DNA from: Promerops cafer
Taxonomy: Eukaryota > Chordata > Aves > Passeriformes > Nectariniidae
Direction: 5' to 3'
DNA: 64,000 nt
NCBI GenBank assembly: GCA_013398275.1
Contig: VZSE01000421.1
Coordinates: 1,119,553 to 1,183,552 of the forward strand
Within the stretch, counting starts at the first letter, position 1; the number at the start of each line of letters is the position of its first letter. Both the position numbers and the translations under genes were made by a program. Shown here in pieces: positions 50,311 to 64,000 of the stretch. Under the pieces are notes generated by a model. It was not told the DNA's origin, made no database searches, and was given only the letters and a program-made list of their open reading frames with translations.

Positions 50311-53018
50311 GTGGTTGCCCATGTGGTTGGACTCTTTCCCACATTGTTATATTCTTTAGCACTCATTCAAAAAGATTTTTGAGGTTCAACAGCAAGAGCA
50401 AGTTTGCTGGATTTTTGGCTGATATTTTTAATAGATATACTTAAACATAGCTAAGTGCAACACTGGGTATTTTAGAATCTGTATTTAAGCTGTTCTTTTA
50501 AAGGTCCAGGGAAATACTGCAGTGAGGTCTTAGGGTGGAGAATGAAATTTTCTTCCAGTTTTGAAATCTAGGTTTGAAATTCTGCCTAATTTGTCTTTGC
50601 TTCAGCCTTGTTCCCCGGTCAATGGACTGTCACTTAAAAGTATTAATGTCATGGGTCTCCCGTGTTAAGATCTCTAGAATGACTTGTAGAATTCTAAAAC
50701 TGTACTGTACAAGCTGGATATTTGAAGAAATCATCAAGGCATCATTCAGTTGCCTGAACTGAGATAGCTAAAGCCTCTACTTGCTAGCCCAGAAAGGTGC
50801 AGGCATCCCAAATACAGCATGTTGGATCCAGGTTTGTGGAGATGCTCTCAGATGCCTTTGCATAGGCAACTGAGCTGAGGTCCCAGATTTACTGCAGAGC
50901 TAAAAAAACAGGCTAAGCAGCAAGAATGGGGCCTGACACACTGACCATGAAGGTAAGATGGTGGTTCATACCTGGGTGAAAGCAGTCAGAAGACCATTCA
51001 GTGGATTAGCCTGGTTTCTGATTCAGAATTTGCTGCTTTATTCCTTTGAAAACTCTTTGAAGAGGAATGGTAGGTATGAGCAGGCAGTTATACCCCCACC
51101 ACAACTGTGAATTTCTTGGTATGACAGAGCTGAGAGGCTGCATGGGAGTTAATTTCTACGTTTTGCACTGTTGAGTCTGATCCCAAGGTGGAGTGTAGGC
51201 ATCTGGAGCTTAAGCTGATCCGCCCCAGTGGGACCTCCTACAGTTAAAAAAGCAGATGAAGTGCTGAACGCTCTGGGAAGGTCCACTGTAGTCTTCTAGC
51301 ACATGCTCTGTAGGAGGTCTCAGTGGTTTTGGTTGGAGAGGCCAGGAGCGAAATGAATATTTATGTTGCTAGTTATGAGATCATGAAATAATATACACAA
51401 ACAATTAATTGATGACCTTGATGCCTCTTCTGGCTTCACTGATTTCAGTAGATGGGGCTTGTAGAGGTCTTGGCCACTCTGTGCACTATCAGCAGTCGAA
51501 ATTATGGATTCCCTTAACAGCGTGCAGAGTTATATTTTTCCCAGGAACTGAGATAGCCTGCTTAAGTACTGTGCTCCCTCTGCTATCAGGTGCTAACGCA
51601 GAGTTTATGGTTGTAACAGGCAAAATGACTTTGGAGGATTGTGCTGTAACCTGATAGTTTTTCCCCTACCCTCAGTGTTATAACATGATTTGGTCTTGCC
51701 TGTGGATGGAAGTAAATCATATTTTACCCTCACTGCTAAATTGTGTTATGGCCCTGACCTTTATAGGTGAGACAAAACTGCATTATAATGTGGTTATAGG
51801 ACTGCTGTGTTATACAGGGGAAACATGGTTATCTGAGGGTCTCATGGGAGTGTCCTAAACCAGAAGACAATTATGAGTTTGGATAACTAGGAATTTCAGT
51901 CTCACAGATGCATTAAGCTAAATCAAAGCTGCACTGTTGAAGCTGGGGGACGAATGTGAACCTAGTAAATATGCATTAAAATGTAACATAATATTCAACA
52001 TGATGGAATGGAGTGGAGCAGGCCCTCAGCTCAGCTGCTGTGAGTTGTCATGGTATTGTAGTCAATCTATGACAACTAACACCATCTGGGATCTTCCTGT
52101 CTTCCCAGACTGGCCCTCCACTATGTTTTTCCTAGTATGATTCTTTCTAAAAATAAAAAAATGGAAAAAATCAAGCCAACAGGCAGTATAAGGTCCTGTT
52201 AGATGGAGAAGCGGAGGTAAAAAAATCATACTTACAACTGCCTGGCTGGGTATGTGGTTGTAGTATGTTAGGTGAAATGCTGATTGTGTATGCTGGGGTT
52301 TCAAGCAATGTAGTAAGAGATCTCCATTGAGAAGAAGAATATACTAGAAAATACATACCACTGCAGATTGCCTAAAAATCATAGCTGATACATGGTCCTT
52401 CCTTCAGAATGACCTGTTCTGTTGACTCTGTGTGAAAGGCTGGTCGCAGGTGCCTTGCAGAGACCACAGTGGCTGTACTTGCTGCCTCTGTAGGAGCAGA
52501 CACTGATCTGAGCAGCCTTTGTGACCCCCTGTCACAAGAATCGGTCGGTGGAAGCCAGTGTGGGGCCTGGACTGGGAACGCCTGTTCCATCCCACTTCTC
52601 TGATTTTCTCCCAAGAGTCTGAGTGAATCCGTCAAATCGGACCTCGCTAATTCACAGCGAGAGATTGGTTTACCTTGAGTATTGGTTGCACCTTGTATCT
52701 AAGTGAGCCTTCACTTTATATGATACAGAGCTGTGTGAAGCACTCTGCAGGATATTGTGATGATTGCTTCCCTAATGTATTCAGGTTGCTAAATGAAGTC
52801 TAAAATTAATTGGAATTCTCACAGCATCTTCAGGGATAAGGGTTTAACAGTGTGCAGACCTTAAACTGTTTGCACAGTTGTGCCTTACAAAAAGGATGTG
52901 TAATGTTAGCAAATACCTTCGTGTTCCCTTTTACAGACAGCTTCTGCTTTTGTGCAGCAGAAGCCTGACAATGGGGACTGCACTTAGAGACTGCACTTCA
53001 CTGGATCTTTATAAAATT
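50311..53018. other. Intron 1 interior, nothing recognised
   Basis: Non-coding sequence. Near 52653 the bases CTCGCT and AGCGAG form a small hairpin in a somewhat GC-richer patch (52440-52675). No gene or named repeat is supported. Confidence 0.45.
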
Positions 53019-53053
53019 GTGTGTGTGTGTGTGTAGCTGTGTGTGTATATATA
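53019..53053 (+). repeat. (GT)n microsatellite with (TA)n end
   Basis: Eight GT units, a short AGCT interruption, then more GT and a TATATA stretch. Ordinary dinucleotide repeat. Confidence 0.9.
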
Positions 53054-56000
53054 GAGACTGTTTTTTTGTGTGTATACATAGAGTACTATATAGAACAGTT
53101 GCATTTCAGATTTTAGTTTAAAAAGTAATTCCTTACGCCAAGGAATTCTCTGGCTGAACCCTCACCACCATGACCATTTCCAGTTCTGATGGGTTTCCCA
53201 TTCACTGGAGCTGAGTATACAAGTGGATGAAAAGGTGATTTCACAGGCCCACAAAGAATGTGTATTTCATTTTTAGTGTATGCTAAGGATTGGGCATCGG
53301 TATTCAGTTCTGGCTTTCTCCTTCATAATAAAGAAGGATGGAGGCATTTTGCTAACACTGAAGTTTAGTTTCTGCAGAACCTTGGTAGTGTATGAGATGA
53401 TGGAGCGTCAGGTTCTTGGGCAGTATTTTTTGTTGATGTGAATGAGGCTGCCCTGAGTTTACAGAGGATCTAGCTGTGTAAATCCTTCAAACTTACAATT
53501 TGCTACATCAAGTGATTTCTACTGCTTCATCTCATAAGTCATAAGAAATACTGCTAGGATTCTTTTTTCTTGTAACATTTGAAGCCCCGAATACAAACTC
53601 ATCTTTCACTCTGACACTATACCAGGCAGGTCAACATGTGATTGAAATGTAAAATAATATCATGTAATCAAAATTAATTTCTTGTGAACCAGTCAGCTCG
53701 CCTCCTCTCATGATGTGGACTAACATAATAGAGCCTGCAGTCATACGACTGTAATTTTGATAAGCTTCCAACAGACATCAAAATTTATTATGTCAGAGTT
53801 GTTAAAAGAAAAAATGCTGTAAGGAAGCATAATTACTGTCTTTCTTCAGACTGCATTAGCTTGCATATGATCATTGTCTGTAAATAAAAAATAGGTTTTG
53901 ATGGATTTTTTAAGAAAAGACTGAATTTCTTTTAGGCTTTTACTATCTTGTGTACATGACAGTCTTGACAACTGTGTACCGATCGTTATGTTCTTATAAC
54001 AATCAGGTAAGAGACTGATCAATTGAAGACATAATAAATTAAAGGTTTAATAATGTTGCTTGTCAAGGTATTACTAACTAAATAAGATCTGGCTTGTAAT
54101 TTAGCTGGTATATTTATATTAAGTGGAAATTACACTTAGAGATTTGTATAATTGACTTGCTTTGCAGCTTTAAAAAAAATAGATTAACTTCTAAATTGTG
54201 TGTTATTTGCTGTAAATAACAATGATTAGTGTGGTTCAGGCGTAGGATGAGGGAACCATCAAAGTGGAACAAGAACCCTGTCAGATGAGCAGCACCATCA
54301 TCTTTTACAGTTTACACTGGCAGTTAAATTAAGGGTTTTTCTGTTCCCCATAGAGAGTTCTTCTTCTCTGGGTTCGCAGTAGAGTTGGTGTGTTCTTAGT
54401 GATGTACATTTAAGCTTGGCATTATCAGCAGTTTCCTGAAGCAGCTGTACAACACACAATGTTCTTCTGCATAAGCATTTTGCGGGGCAGGTTACAGAAG
54501 CATCCAGAGCCACTCATGGGGAAGCTAACCTTAGGCTAAAGTAAAAGAAGGGCAGATGTGTTTTTTTATTGATGATGCACTAATCCACTGGGTTTAAACT
54601 ATGCCTTCTGGTTGACTACTTGCTTTATTTGAAGCCCAAAACGTGAAACTCACTGACCAAACATAATGGTAGTCTAGCAATAAGAAAGAGTTTTTATCCT
54701 TCAGCACTTCTGTTATCCTTGTTGGAGTTACAGCTAAGGATCTTTGCACAATCCGAACAGGTGCTAGTGTTGGAAGAAATTAGAACAGCGGATGGGTTTT
54801 TTTTTTATTTTTTTTGGAGAGAAGTCAACCTCTGCTGCAGGTGTAAGTTTTGAAAAATATAAACAAGAAGCAGACTCGGTGTAACTGTACCATCAATTAA
54901 GTTGGTTTAATAGCATTTCAACTTGTTGTTAATAAAGCAAACATTTACTAATCTTATCTCTTGTAAGCAGGAAGGAAGTTACAGTGCACAGTAATGCACA
55001 CTGCTGTCAGGAAAAGTGGTTTATAATATCATATGATATAATTTGCAGTGAAGCAAAACCAGCAAATTGCTATGTGGGAGCACTCCTTATCCTCTTGATT
55101 TAACTTCTTTCCCTCCATTCCCCCTTGCTAGCTTTGTTGTTGTTGTTCATTTCCCTAGTTTTCTGCATCCTTAGCATTTCCTTCTGTAATCTGCTTGGAT
55201 ATCAACAGCCTGGATGTTCCAAGATCATACCACTGGAAAACTGATAAGATGGAGGATAAATGGTGTGAACTCTCCTTCCCTTGGGTTTTTTTCTTTGCCT
55301 TCTCCCTGGATTGAGCTTCTTTGAGGAGCAATCAGCATTAATGTTTAATTGTACTCCAAGGAATGCTCTGGTATCATCAAGACTGACAGATGATGGTCTG
55401 AGGAATGAGGGCACTTGCTGAAAAATTTAATTTGTCTGTCAGTTTTAAAAAGTTGAATATTACTGATTGATTTTCTTGTCTCACGTATCTTCCCCCTTTG
55501 CCCTTGAATCTTCTTGTACCAATCTCAGTATTGCCCAATGAGAAGAAGGCTCTTTGCTTTTAAGAGCAGCCTAATTCTTGACTAAATGGAGAGTCTTAAC
55601 ATGATGATAAGGTCCCTAAACAAGCAAACTTCCTGGAGCTGTTATACGCTTATCAATTCACAAGTCAGCCTGCTAATATTTAAATATACCTAACTTTGGA
55701 ATTCTGTTAAAAATTAATAGCCAAGAGAGTGCGGGAGGAGTTTGGAGTGCTAGATCACAATTGCTGCAGTTTCCTGCTGCTGTTGTGTCAAAGAGAATGA
55801 ATTGCTGATTAATTCTATAGTTTTGCATGCAATAGTGATTTCTGAAAACATTCCCCACCTCCTTTGTCTGGAAACGATCCCATAGTCTGCTGACATTTGA
55901 AAGAATATACAGCTTATCTGTTGTGAAGTCCACTGAAAAATAATTTACTATTCTCATGTTAAATATACAGGCAGTTGGTCTTTTTATACTACTGCAGTAA

Positions 56001-56439
56001 TTCTGTGAGGAAAATTTCAATGATGAAAATGAAAAAAAAGTTAAAATAGTCATAATTTACTGCTTTAGTCTGCAGGGCAGCTGTTTTCTGCCTCTATCTG
56101 TATTCTAATAAGTCTTTTAAATGAAGAGATTTATGAGATTATTTTAATTCTGATGTCTTTTTAATGCTTCATGCATTTTAAATACAACCTTTTAATAGTT
56201 TTTGAGATTGAAGAATTTAATTTTATTTTATACTGCAGAAATAAATGTATTCTCAGGAGACTGCACCATTATTACTGCTTTTTAAACATTTTTTTTAAAA
56301 CCCAACATATCTGGCATATACTACTATCGTATCAACCAGCAGTGCTACACTTAGCATCAAATGCAAAGCAGCATTGGAGTTTCAGCGACACTCTGGCTGG
56401 TTAGGATACTGTAAAGAAAAACCCACAAAACTCTGCGCA
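53054..56439. other. Intron 1 interior, nothing recognised
   Basis: AT-rich sequence with T-runs (for example near 54800) and a short GTT repeat near 55135. No gene or named repeat is supported. Confidence 0.5.
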
Positions 56440-57390
56440 CTGTGGGCAGTAACCTGTTCACAGAGTTGCACGGGATGCTCATGCTGTAAAGGGAGGATTC
56501 CGAATTCTCTGGAAGCACCAAAATCGGTGTGGCTGTGCTGTGTTAGGCACCTGTGCATCCCCACTATGTGCTGCTGCTGCAGCATGTCGAGGCCAACCCC
56601 AGAGTGGCTGCATGGCTCTGTGGTGGAACCACCCCAGCCACCTCCCTGGTGTCACCTCTCAGCTGTACAGGAGTCTGGTTCCTCCTTAGCTCATACAGAG
56701 CTCTCTGCAAAATCTTGGTGCCTTGTACTTTTGCTTTGGTTGCAAGCTGTTACAGCAGGCATATTTTGCATAAGAGCAGAATAAAATGTATTAAAAGCTT
56801 TAAAGAAGTAGAAGGGAGTGGCAGACTCTTGCCTAATTTTAGCCATCCAAAAATGAAGTATTAAGCTAGTCGCAGATCTTTTCAGAGCGTAGGTGGCAGA
56901 CCTTGCTTGGAAGGGCATGGTGCATGTTCTAAATGTGGCTGGGAGATGTAAAGCGGGTGAAGACTGGCGGCGAGGATAGTGGTGGATAGCACAGAGGCTG
57001 GCAGGCACACAGTGCAGTCAGAGGCAGGTCTGTGCTGCTGCCTACCTAGTCCTACCTCTGCAGTCTTAGAAGCAGTAGCAGGAGTGGCTCTGCAGCTGGC
57101 GCCTGTTCCCGTAGCCCTCAGTATTATCGTGGTTGGCATGTCTAATTACTATATATTAAAATCTATCTTCGTAACAGTGTTTGAGAGAGCCTGTGCTCTT
57201 CAGGCTCCATCAGTTCTGTTTGCTGCAGAGGGCACAGGACTTAGCTCCATGCTGGTGCCAATCTCTGTGTGGGTACCTGGGGAATGTGCGAGTGCGGCAC
57301 TTGGAGCCACTGTTGCTGTAGTGACTCACATGAATGCTCTTCTGTCAGGCGTAAGAACTGTTCTTGTCCTCATGAAATACTTTGGTTGAG
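56440..57390. other. GC-richer patch with few stops on both strands
   Basis: Base composition rises here relative to flanking DNA. Open frames of 136 codons occur twice on the plus strand (56374-56784 and 56979-57389), with others opposite them. The translations are rich in Cys, Ser, Ala and Val and match no family I know. Overlapping open frames on both strands point to composition rather than coding. A regulatory element or unrecognised repeat is possible. Confidence 0.35.
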
Positions 57391-60300
57391 ATTTGCCTAG
57401 GTCCAAGCTGTTAGGCACATGAGAGGTCAGGGAAGAACCCTAAGTATTTTGAAAGAACATCTTCCAAATCATACTTCCTGCCTTACCTTTCAGGAGAAAA
57501 TTGGATGGGAGCTTAGGAGATCCATTGGGATTTCATATTTAAAGCAACTTCATTAAGTTCAGGAAACGTTTTATCTGCAACTGTTAAAAGCTCACAGAGG
57601 AAAGGAGGGAAGACCAAATTTTCTTCCAAAGGGCCTATGCATCTGGCCACTGTTGAAAATAACATGAGATTGAGACTTGGCCTGAAGTGATAGGCTAGTC
57701 TTCTGTGCCATTCTTATATGTAGTCTTGTCACTGTAAGATGGTTTAGGTTGATAAGTCCATAGTGTTCAACCTTACAAGAGATGGGAATGGGAACTCATA
57801 CTTGAATGAGTAAAATCTGAGAGAAAATTGTATTTGCTCTGTGGCCAAATTACAGAAATGGAAATTTCTGCATGACTGGCTGCTCACCGCACCTGGATGT
57901 CCTGCTTCACATGCATCTGTGACAGCAGGTATCTGGATCAATCAGTGACACCAAATGCACACATCATTATGTTTTTATCATGAAATACAACTGCTAAGTA
58001 ACTCAGTCAACTGAATGTCCCTGGTTTGGTACTAATTCCTCTGTTGTATTTCAGGCTTCTGAGATTTTTAGAAGGTTAAAACATAAGGCTTGGAAAAAGT
58101 AATCTGGTAATTATCACAGAAGGAATAAAATAGGAAGTGAGTAAAAGCAGGCAAGAGCCAGTATCTATCTTTCCAGCTGGTTCTCCATATTTTGAGCATT
58201 TCTGCCTTGATCTGCCTTGTGTTAGTCAGGCTAAAGCAACAATCTCAGCTGTGCATGCATGTGAGATTTCAACTACCACACTTTAGGTTTGTAATTAAGA
58301 AATTAATTAAAATACTGTACAGTTTACTGCACAGTCTATCAAGAGAAGGGCAGTTTACAAGATTTTCCACATGTGTGCTATAAATTCAGTGCTACAGATA
58401 TACAGAATCATATTCACACTGACATTAAAAGTTATCCTCCTCCTGCAGAGGAGTATCATGAAAAATTATTGTGAAGGACTGGTAATAAACTAATTTTCTC
58501 AGCAGTAAGAATTAACATTTTAACTCTGAAAAACTAAATGTGGAATCTGAGGTGAGAGGAAGAAAGAAGTATAAAAGAACCAAACCAAAAAAGACCCCCA
58601 AACTTCTGAATTTGCCTGCAGTTTCCTGAGGTTACTGATGAACTGCTGTTAACCTTCTGTTGATGCCCCTTCAATTGCAGTATGTTAGAATTCAAAAGTA
58701 CAAGTCTGAAAGTTGTAATTCAGTTTTGTACCATTACTGGATCCAGTGATACCATTGCCAGTTATGTATTGTAACACCCACAATTTCATTGTCTACCGAA
58801 TTGAGTTTAAATTAGCTGAAGACACTGCAAAAGACACGTTTTTGCAGTTTCCAGATTGAGACTTGTTTCACTTTGATTAAAATTATTTCCCCCGTTTATG
58901 TGTTACCAGGCAAAATAATGGAGAAATACTTGAGATAATACTGCTTTTTTAAGTACTCCGTGATAATGTTTAAGATAACTTTTTAGAAAACAACATGCAT
59001 AAAAATATTGGCATAAAACTTCACTTCCCATGGTTCCAGTGATGAAGATAAGAAAGAAAGAAGGCAAAAAGAAGAGATGTAAGTTAGTACTGAGTGGTAT
59101 TTGTGAAACTTTCTCTCAGTTGCCCTGTTAAAACTGTCAGGTGTATGTGCCTGTCTGGAGAGATATTGCCAGAAATCATGCTGCAAAGGCCAGAGAAAAA
59201 GCAAAATAAGGTAGTACCAGTAGGAATATTTAAATAAAAAACCTAGAAATTGTGGCAGACAAAATCAGATATTACCCTCTTGTATCATCTTGTTATCAAC
59301 AGGAATTGAATTAAATTTTGCAGTACAATGAATTATTGATCTCTTTTTCAAGGAAGCTTCATCACAGTGTTGAAGTGTTTGTAGATTTCTCAAGAAATGC
59401 TAAGCATCTGAATTGGGATAACCACCTCAAATATGAGGGGGCTCTTACCTTCCCACTGCATCTCAATAGCAATGCAGTTGAATGATGCCACTCCAGGAGA
59501 CTGCACTGGAGGAAGCTGATAGATTGTTACAGGAAGGGCATTGGTGTTAAACTGAAATCTGCTGCCTGTGTGCAAGTCAATTAATGACTGGAATTACTTC
59601 ACTTTGTGAGTTACAGGAGTGTGCCACGGGGCAGACTTTTCCCTTCTGAGTGAAACTGTACTGCAACCAAACACCATCTCTGACCCCCAGAAAATTGCCC
59701 CCTAGACTGGAAATTGTGCTGCTGTCAATACTGTTGCTTAAAATGTCCTAAAACAGGCAGGCAAATTGCAACACCTGAGAGAGGGATTCTGAACTCGGTA
59801 GCATAGATAAACCAGTCTGTTTTTGTTGGAGTGACATTGATGTGTAGGAGGGGAAGTGAGAGCTCCTTCTATTTGGGCGTTCCAGTGGATACCAGGGCGC
59901 GGCCAGATGCCAGAATTGGTTTTATTTGATCGTTCTTTATTTTTGCTTGAATATTGAGCTTTTGCTGTTCCAGAGCCTATATACTCGCTATTAGAGTTCT
60001 GTGTACCACCATGATGTCTGTCAATATTAAGACATAAGTAGAAAAGAAACAGTAAAATGCAGTATCAGATGTATTAGCATAGACTGCACAGAAAGTTGAG
60101 GGGAAATAGGGATCATCCCATCTTTGGGTCCAGAACTATTGCTTCTTCTCTCACAGGAGCAAGCATAGAAAATGGAATAGGAACAAAATCTTGCTTCTTT
60201 TCCTCAAATTCTAGGAAATACAAACTGTCTGAAGTATCTTCATTCTCCCTTAGAACCTCTGGGGAAGAAGGAAGGCCATTATGACACAATGGCTGACACT

Positions 60301-63300
60301 GCTGCTGATGCATGGTTCTTACTGGATCAATGCCTTGATTCTTGAAGACTGATTATAATTTATTGTTAAATTAATGTATGAAATGTGTAATGCAGGAAGT
60401 GGTAGAGTACTGTGTGTTTTCTGCAATTTTCAAAACTCTAAGTGACTTAGTACCTGCCTGGCTGTTTCAAGAAACTGCTTTTCCTCCTCTCTCTGGCTTT
60501 CAGTTTGGATCACTTGGGTGTTTGACTTGCTGTGAGGGGAGGAAAGGTTCAAATGGTAAAGTGATCTCTTCTTGAGTCTCTTTATTTTGGAACATTTTTG
60601 CCTTCCATCAGGGCTCTTTCTGACTTAAATGGTTACTCAATAAGTGGCAAAAGAGAGTTGTTGTCAACATCCATTTATTGTGTATCTCCTTGCCATGAAT
60701 ATAATTCAAAAGCTCCCCTTTGGGTTTCGTGAACTTATTTTTGGAACTTTTTAAGGCCAAAATACTCCCAAGCAAATCAAAACCCATCCTAGATAATGAA
60801 ATATAGATGAACACATTGAACATCAGAAACTTGATAGCTATTTGTGAAACAGTTGAGGGGCCTTTGTTGAGTACTACACTCGCCACTACTTTACAAGATG
60901 TATTTATTTCGTGTGCATTTAATGATGCAGTAAAGATGATGCCTGAAATGCTGAAGTACAATGAGGAATTACTAGTGTTCTGAAAGCAAGGTAAAGGCAA
61001 GTATGTATGACTGCCCCACAATATATGCAAGATATGGAAAATGAAATGAAATAAATAAAAAGTGGCAGATGACTATGTTCTGGATATTGCTAGGTGAATT
61101 TATTAATTGCTAATAAAGCACCAAGCCATGAATTACTCAGTCATTGCCATTTTTTCAGTTTTATGACTTTCCTCTTAAATACAGGTTTGTTAGGAAGGAA
61201 TCAAATGTCACTGGGCAGTGAATTATACAGAAACAAATTTATGCTTGTGAGTGCTGATTTTCCATAGTAAGTTATGACTTTAAAAGGACACTGACAAGGT
61301 ATTTTTCATAGTTTCAGCATGACTTTTTTGATGTTGTCTATGATAACCCCTTGTACTCTGGATAAGGAAAACTGTCATATTCATTTCTTCTTTTTGCTTG
61401 ATCGTTTGTGAAAGAAAATTGTTATTGTTGCTTTTCATACCATAAAATTCCTATATTTCAGTAAAACAATTGAATATTTTGCTTGCTTTAACATACTTAT
61501 ATCATTTATGTTAGAACTGCTTACATATGTACCAGATACAACTACCCTTTGATCACCTTAAGCATGAACTGTTTTTGAGAAAGGCTTCCTTTGGAAACCT
61601 CAGTTGTATCTATTGGTCTTAAACACAGTCCTTGTCCTGCTATAATCATGGAGCTGGATAGATCATGTCTGACCTGAAAAATCAGTTTCATTCTCTGACA
61701 GCCTTTGTAAAGTGGTTCTTGTGCTTCTGGATTCTTATTTTGTATTCCATGTTTCATTGGTAAAACATACATTATAATGGTTCAAAACATAAACTAATAA
61801 AGAAAACCAAGAAACAGCTTGTAGCTCCAAGAACCCAAGTGTGTGTGAAAGTACTTCCAGTGCCTTTGGTTTCATGTAAAAGGTCGTTTTTACTTTACTA
61901 TCTTGAGAGTAAAATAAAGCCGAGTCTAAAATAAATTTTCTGTATTAGTCTTGGCAGCTTTTTCAAACAATAAATGGATAAGTGTGTCTCCTTGGGGCTA
62001 AGTGTGGTAAAACTGGGAACTAGGTACACCTTCAAATTTTTATGTTAATATTTATTTTTTAGAACTGTGTGCATAAAACAGTGTCGTAGGTCTTGGTGCA
62101 CTGCTGTGTTTGTTTCTAATACACTTTTCATTTAAGCATGATATTGTGTTGGTTGCTTAATATGCAGTGTCATAAAATGCAAGCTTTTCCTTTTGATTTA
62201 GTTTTTCATGCTGTGATCAGGAGGTTAAAATTTAAGTAAAGCAGTTTTAAAAATAAAGTAATTTCTACTTTTTGTTTCTGTATCTATTTAGTTTCAGGCA
62301 TGGTCACATGTTTCAAATATTGCTATTTAAACTACTCAGATGTTTGTAGACATCTTAACACCATTAATAGTGCCTGCTTTAGGTCTTGTCTGGCTGAACT
62401 ATATGCAACCAACTCTTGATTTTTTTCCTTTGTATGTCATATTGTAATGCCAAAATAAGGGTACAATGTGGTCTTTCCTGCACCATCCAGTTGGTGCCTG
62501 TCCTGCCATCAGTCTGTTCTCCTCTTGTAGCAAAAGGTGTTTTGCTAATCCTTGCCTCCTTTGTCCAGGCTGTACCTGGGCAGCCACAGGGAGCCCCACC
62601 AAAGGGATTAGCTGTGAGTTGATGCCAAGAAGCCTAGCATGTCTCTGGAAACAGACAAATACTAAAGGCCAAATTTGTAAAGGTGTGAGTAAGGCACCTA
62701 CAAACCCTTCTGGGCACCTCACAGGAGTTGAGAGAAAGGATTCTGAGATACCTAAATAGATAGTGCCTGTCTGTCAGATTCTGTCTCCAGATCTTTCATG
62801 TCCCAAATCAGATCTAGATATGTGACCGAGCCAGAGTGAACCTCTCCCCAGTTTCTGCATGAAACTGAAAAGTTGTTGGATTCACTAATGTGTTGTTAAA
62901 AATTTGTGTATTTAAATGGATGAATAATGTAGCCTGAATTGGGGATTCCATTTGTGTGGGAAATATGAACAGCTTCAAGATGAGCAGGACTGTATACTTC
63001 AGGAAGTATGATTAATAACTTAATTTGAGGGACACACAAAACATCAGATGGGGTCCGTTCCATTAGAGACATTGCAAATACTTAACAAGGCTGACTCTTT
63101 ACCTTATTTCACTGTTTCCTTTCCTTGAATCTTTCTGAATGGAGTGAATTGCAGTATTACTTGGATTGCCAATGTGATAAAGCCAAGCTGTTTTCCAACA
63201 GCTGTATATGGCATTTATCCAAGCTAATTTTGGGATGGAGAAATTCCTTTTTCAGCAGTCAGTTCTTTTCTGTGATCAGCTGAAACGCTGATGAGAAAAG

Positions 63301-64000
63301 GAGAGTTAGTAGGTGTAGAGGGCTGGCACTAGCACCACACAGAAAAGCAGAGAGGTAACATGCAGCTCTCAGAGAAGATGTGAACAAAATTGTACAGGAA
63401 TGACGTAGAAACGTGCCTTTCAAGACTAGTTAAGTGCTTACAACTTCCTTCATGTAGCACTTTGGGCCTAAGTGTAATTTTTCATAAGCAAATTGCATCT
63501 GAAATGGCATGAGAGCAGGATATTGTAGTGCAGTAATTCATGGCAGAAAGGTGCCATGTGGTCCCTCTCAGGAATACCTTCACAGGTTATGTTGTCTGTG
63601 TTAGAAATAACCTGCTAGTCTCTCTGTTGGACACCACCTGAGTGTATATGGACAGTTGATCTGTCCCTGCACTGTGGAAAACTGCTGTAGACAATCTACT
63701 GGATGTTTATTCTTGAGGGTTTTTTGATTTAAAGGAGGTGGATGTGTTCTGAAGACTTTGCTCTGTAAAGACTTGTCTTATTAAAAAGTGTTTAACCAAG
63801 TCACTTTTTAAAAATCACTGTGTTAGTCATCCAGTGATTATATGAGGAACACTTCTGGAGTATTTCACATACCATCAGCCCTTGGCTCAGAATAACAATG
63901 AGGGTGAAGTATTAAAAACTGTGTGCTCATGGAGAGAGACGTGGCTGCATTGTTACATAGAGAGATCATCTCAGTATTTGCTGTTGAATATATCTTTGCA
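57391..64000. other. Intron 1 interior to window end, no gene supported
   Basis: AT-rich non-coding sequence. A 140-codon minus-strand open frame (61030 to 60608) has no recognisable domain and is AT-biased like its surroundings. No second exon of the PPARGC1B-like gene was found before the window ends. Confidence 0.5.

Larger units (their letters stand above)
5405..64000 (+). other. Intron 1 of the PPARGC1B-like gene (5' part, no acceptor seen)
   Basis: The intron opens with GTAAGAGG at 5405-5412. I looked on the plus strand for the expected second exon, which in PGC-1 proteins encodes an acidic PELDLS-type motif, and found none. The rest of the window is non-coding sequence with scattered retroelement relics. 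In human the first intron of PPARGC1B is also many tens of kilobases long. If the gene assignment is wrong, this stretch would instead be the intron or intergenic DNA of another locus. Confidence 0.6.

Noticed and set aside
60608..61030. 140-codon minus-strand open frame
   Set aside because: No domain, AT-biased like the flanks, no exon signals; length is within chance expectation for this much AT-rich DNA.
1..64000. CRISPR arrays, operons, phage or mitochondrial inserts
   Set aside because: Nothing in the sequence supports them; the window is ordinary vertebrate flanking and intronic DNA.

Overview
This is vertebrate nuclear DNA, almost certainly from a bird and probably a passerine. The evidence is CR1 LINE 3' ends in both orientations, an ERV solo LTR whose internal sequence I recognise from songbird genomes, and a tRNA-Ile-derived SINE with a CR1-like tail of the TguSINE1 type. 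There are no operons, no CRISPR array and no dense coding. Apart from one GC-rich block the window is AT-rich, stop-rich non-coding sequence.

Layout. Positions 1-4160 are 5' flanking DNA holding a reverse-oriented solo LTR (1383-1966) bounded by a 7-bp direct repeat. Positions about 4160-7215 are a strong CpG island. It contains the only coding exon I can support: a 29-codon first exon (best copy 5318-5404) with a strong Kozak context and a consensus splice donor. Its product has the pattern MAG..CG-x7-SSFFxNY and ends in Gln, which fits the N-terminus of PPARGC1B (PGC-1beta). PGC-1beta is a transcriptional coactivator of ERR/PPAR/NRF1-driven mitochondrial and lipid genes. The rest of the window, about 58.6 kb, reads as the 5' part of a very long intron 1. 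Mammalian PPARGC1B also has a very long first intron. I found no second exon.

The CpG island is misassembled. Single Ns at 4586, 4951 and 5189 separate four contigs (A, B, C, D) placed in that order. The end of A (4473-4585) is identical to the start of C (4952-5064), and the end of B (4704-4950) is identical to the start of D (5190-5436). The true order is therefore most likely A-C-B-D with the overlaps merged, and exon 1 is present once, not twice.

The intron holds three clear CR1 fragments (20.8, 21.9 and 41.0 kb), one tRNA-Ile SINE (23.7 kb), a MIR-like CORE-SINE relic (50.2 kb), a palindromic MITE-like relic (39.1 kb), an AT-rich palindrome beside a (TA)n array (37.4 kb), a 33-bp tandem duplication (33.9 kb), and two canonical G-quadruplex motifs in the intronic part of the CpG island. 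I saw no new gene system. The most useful result is the assembly error and its consequence for the gene model.
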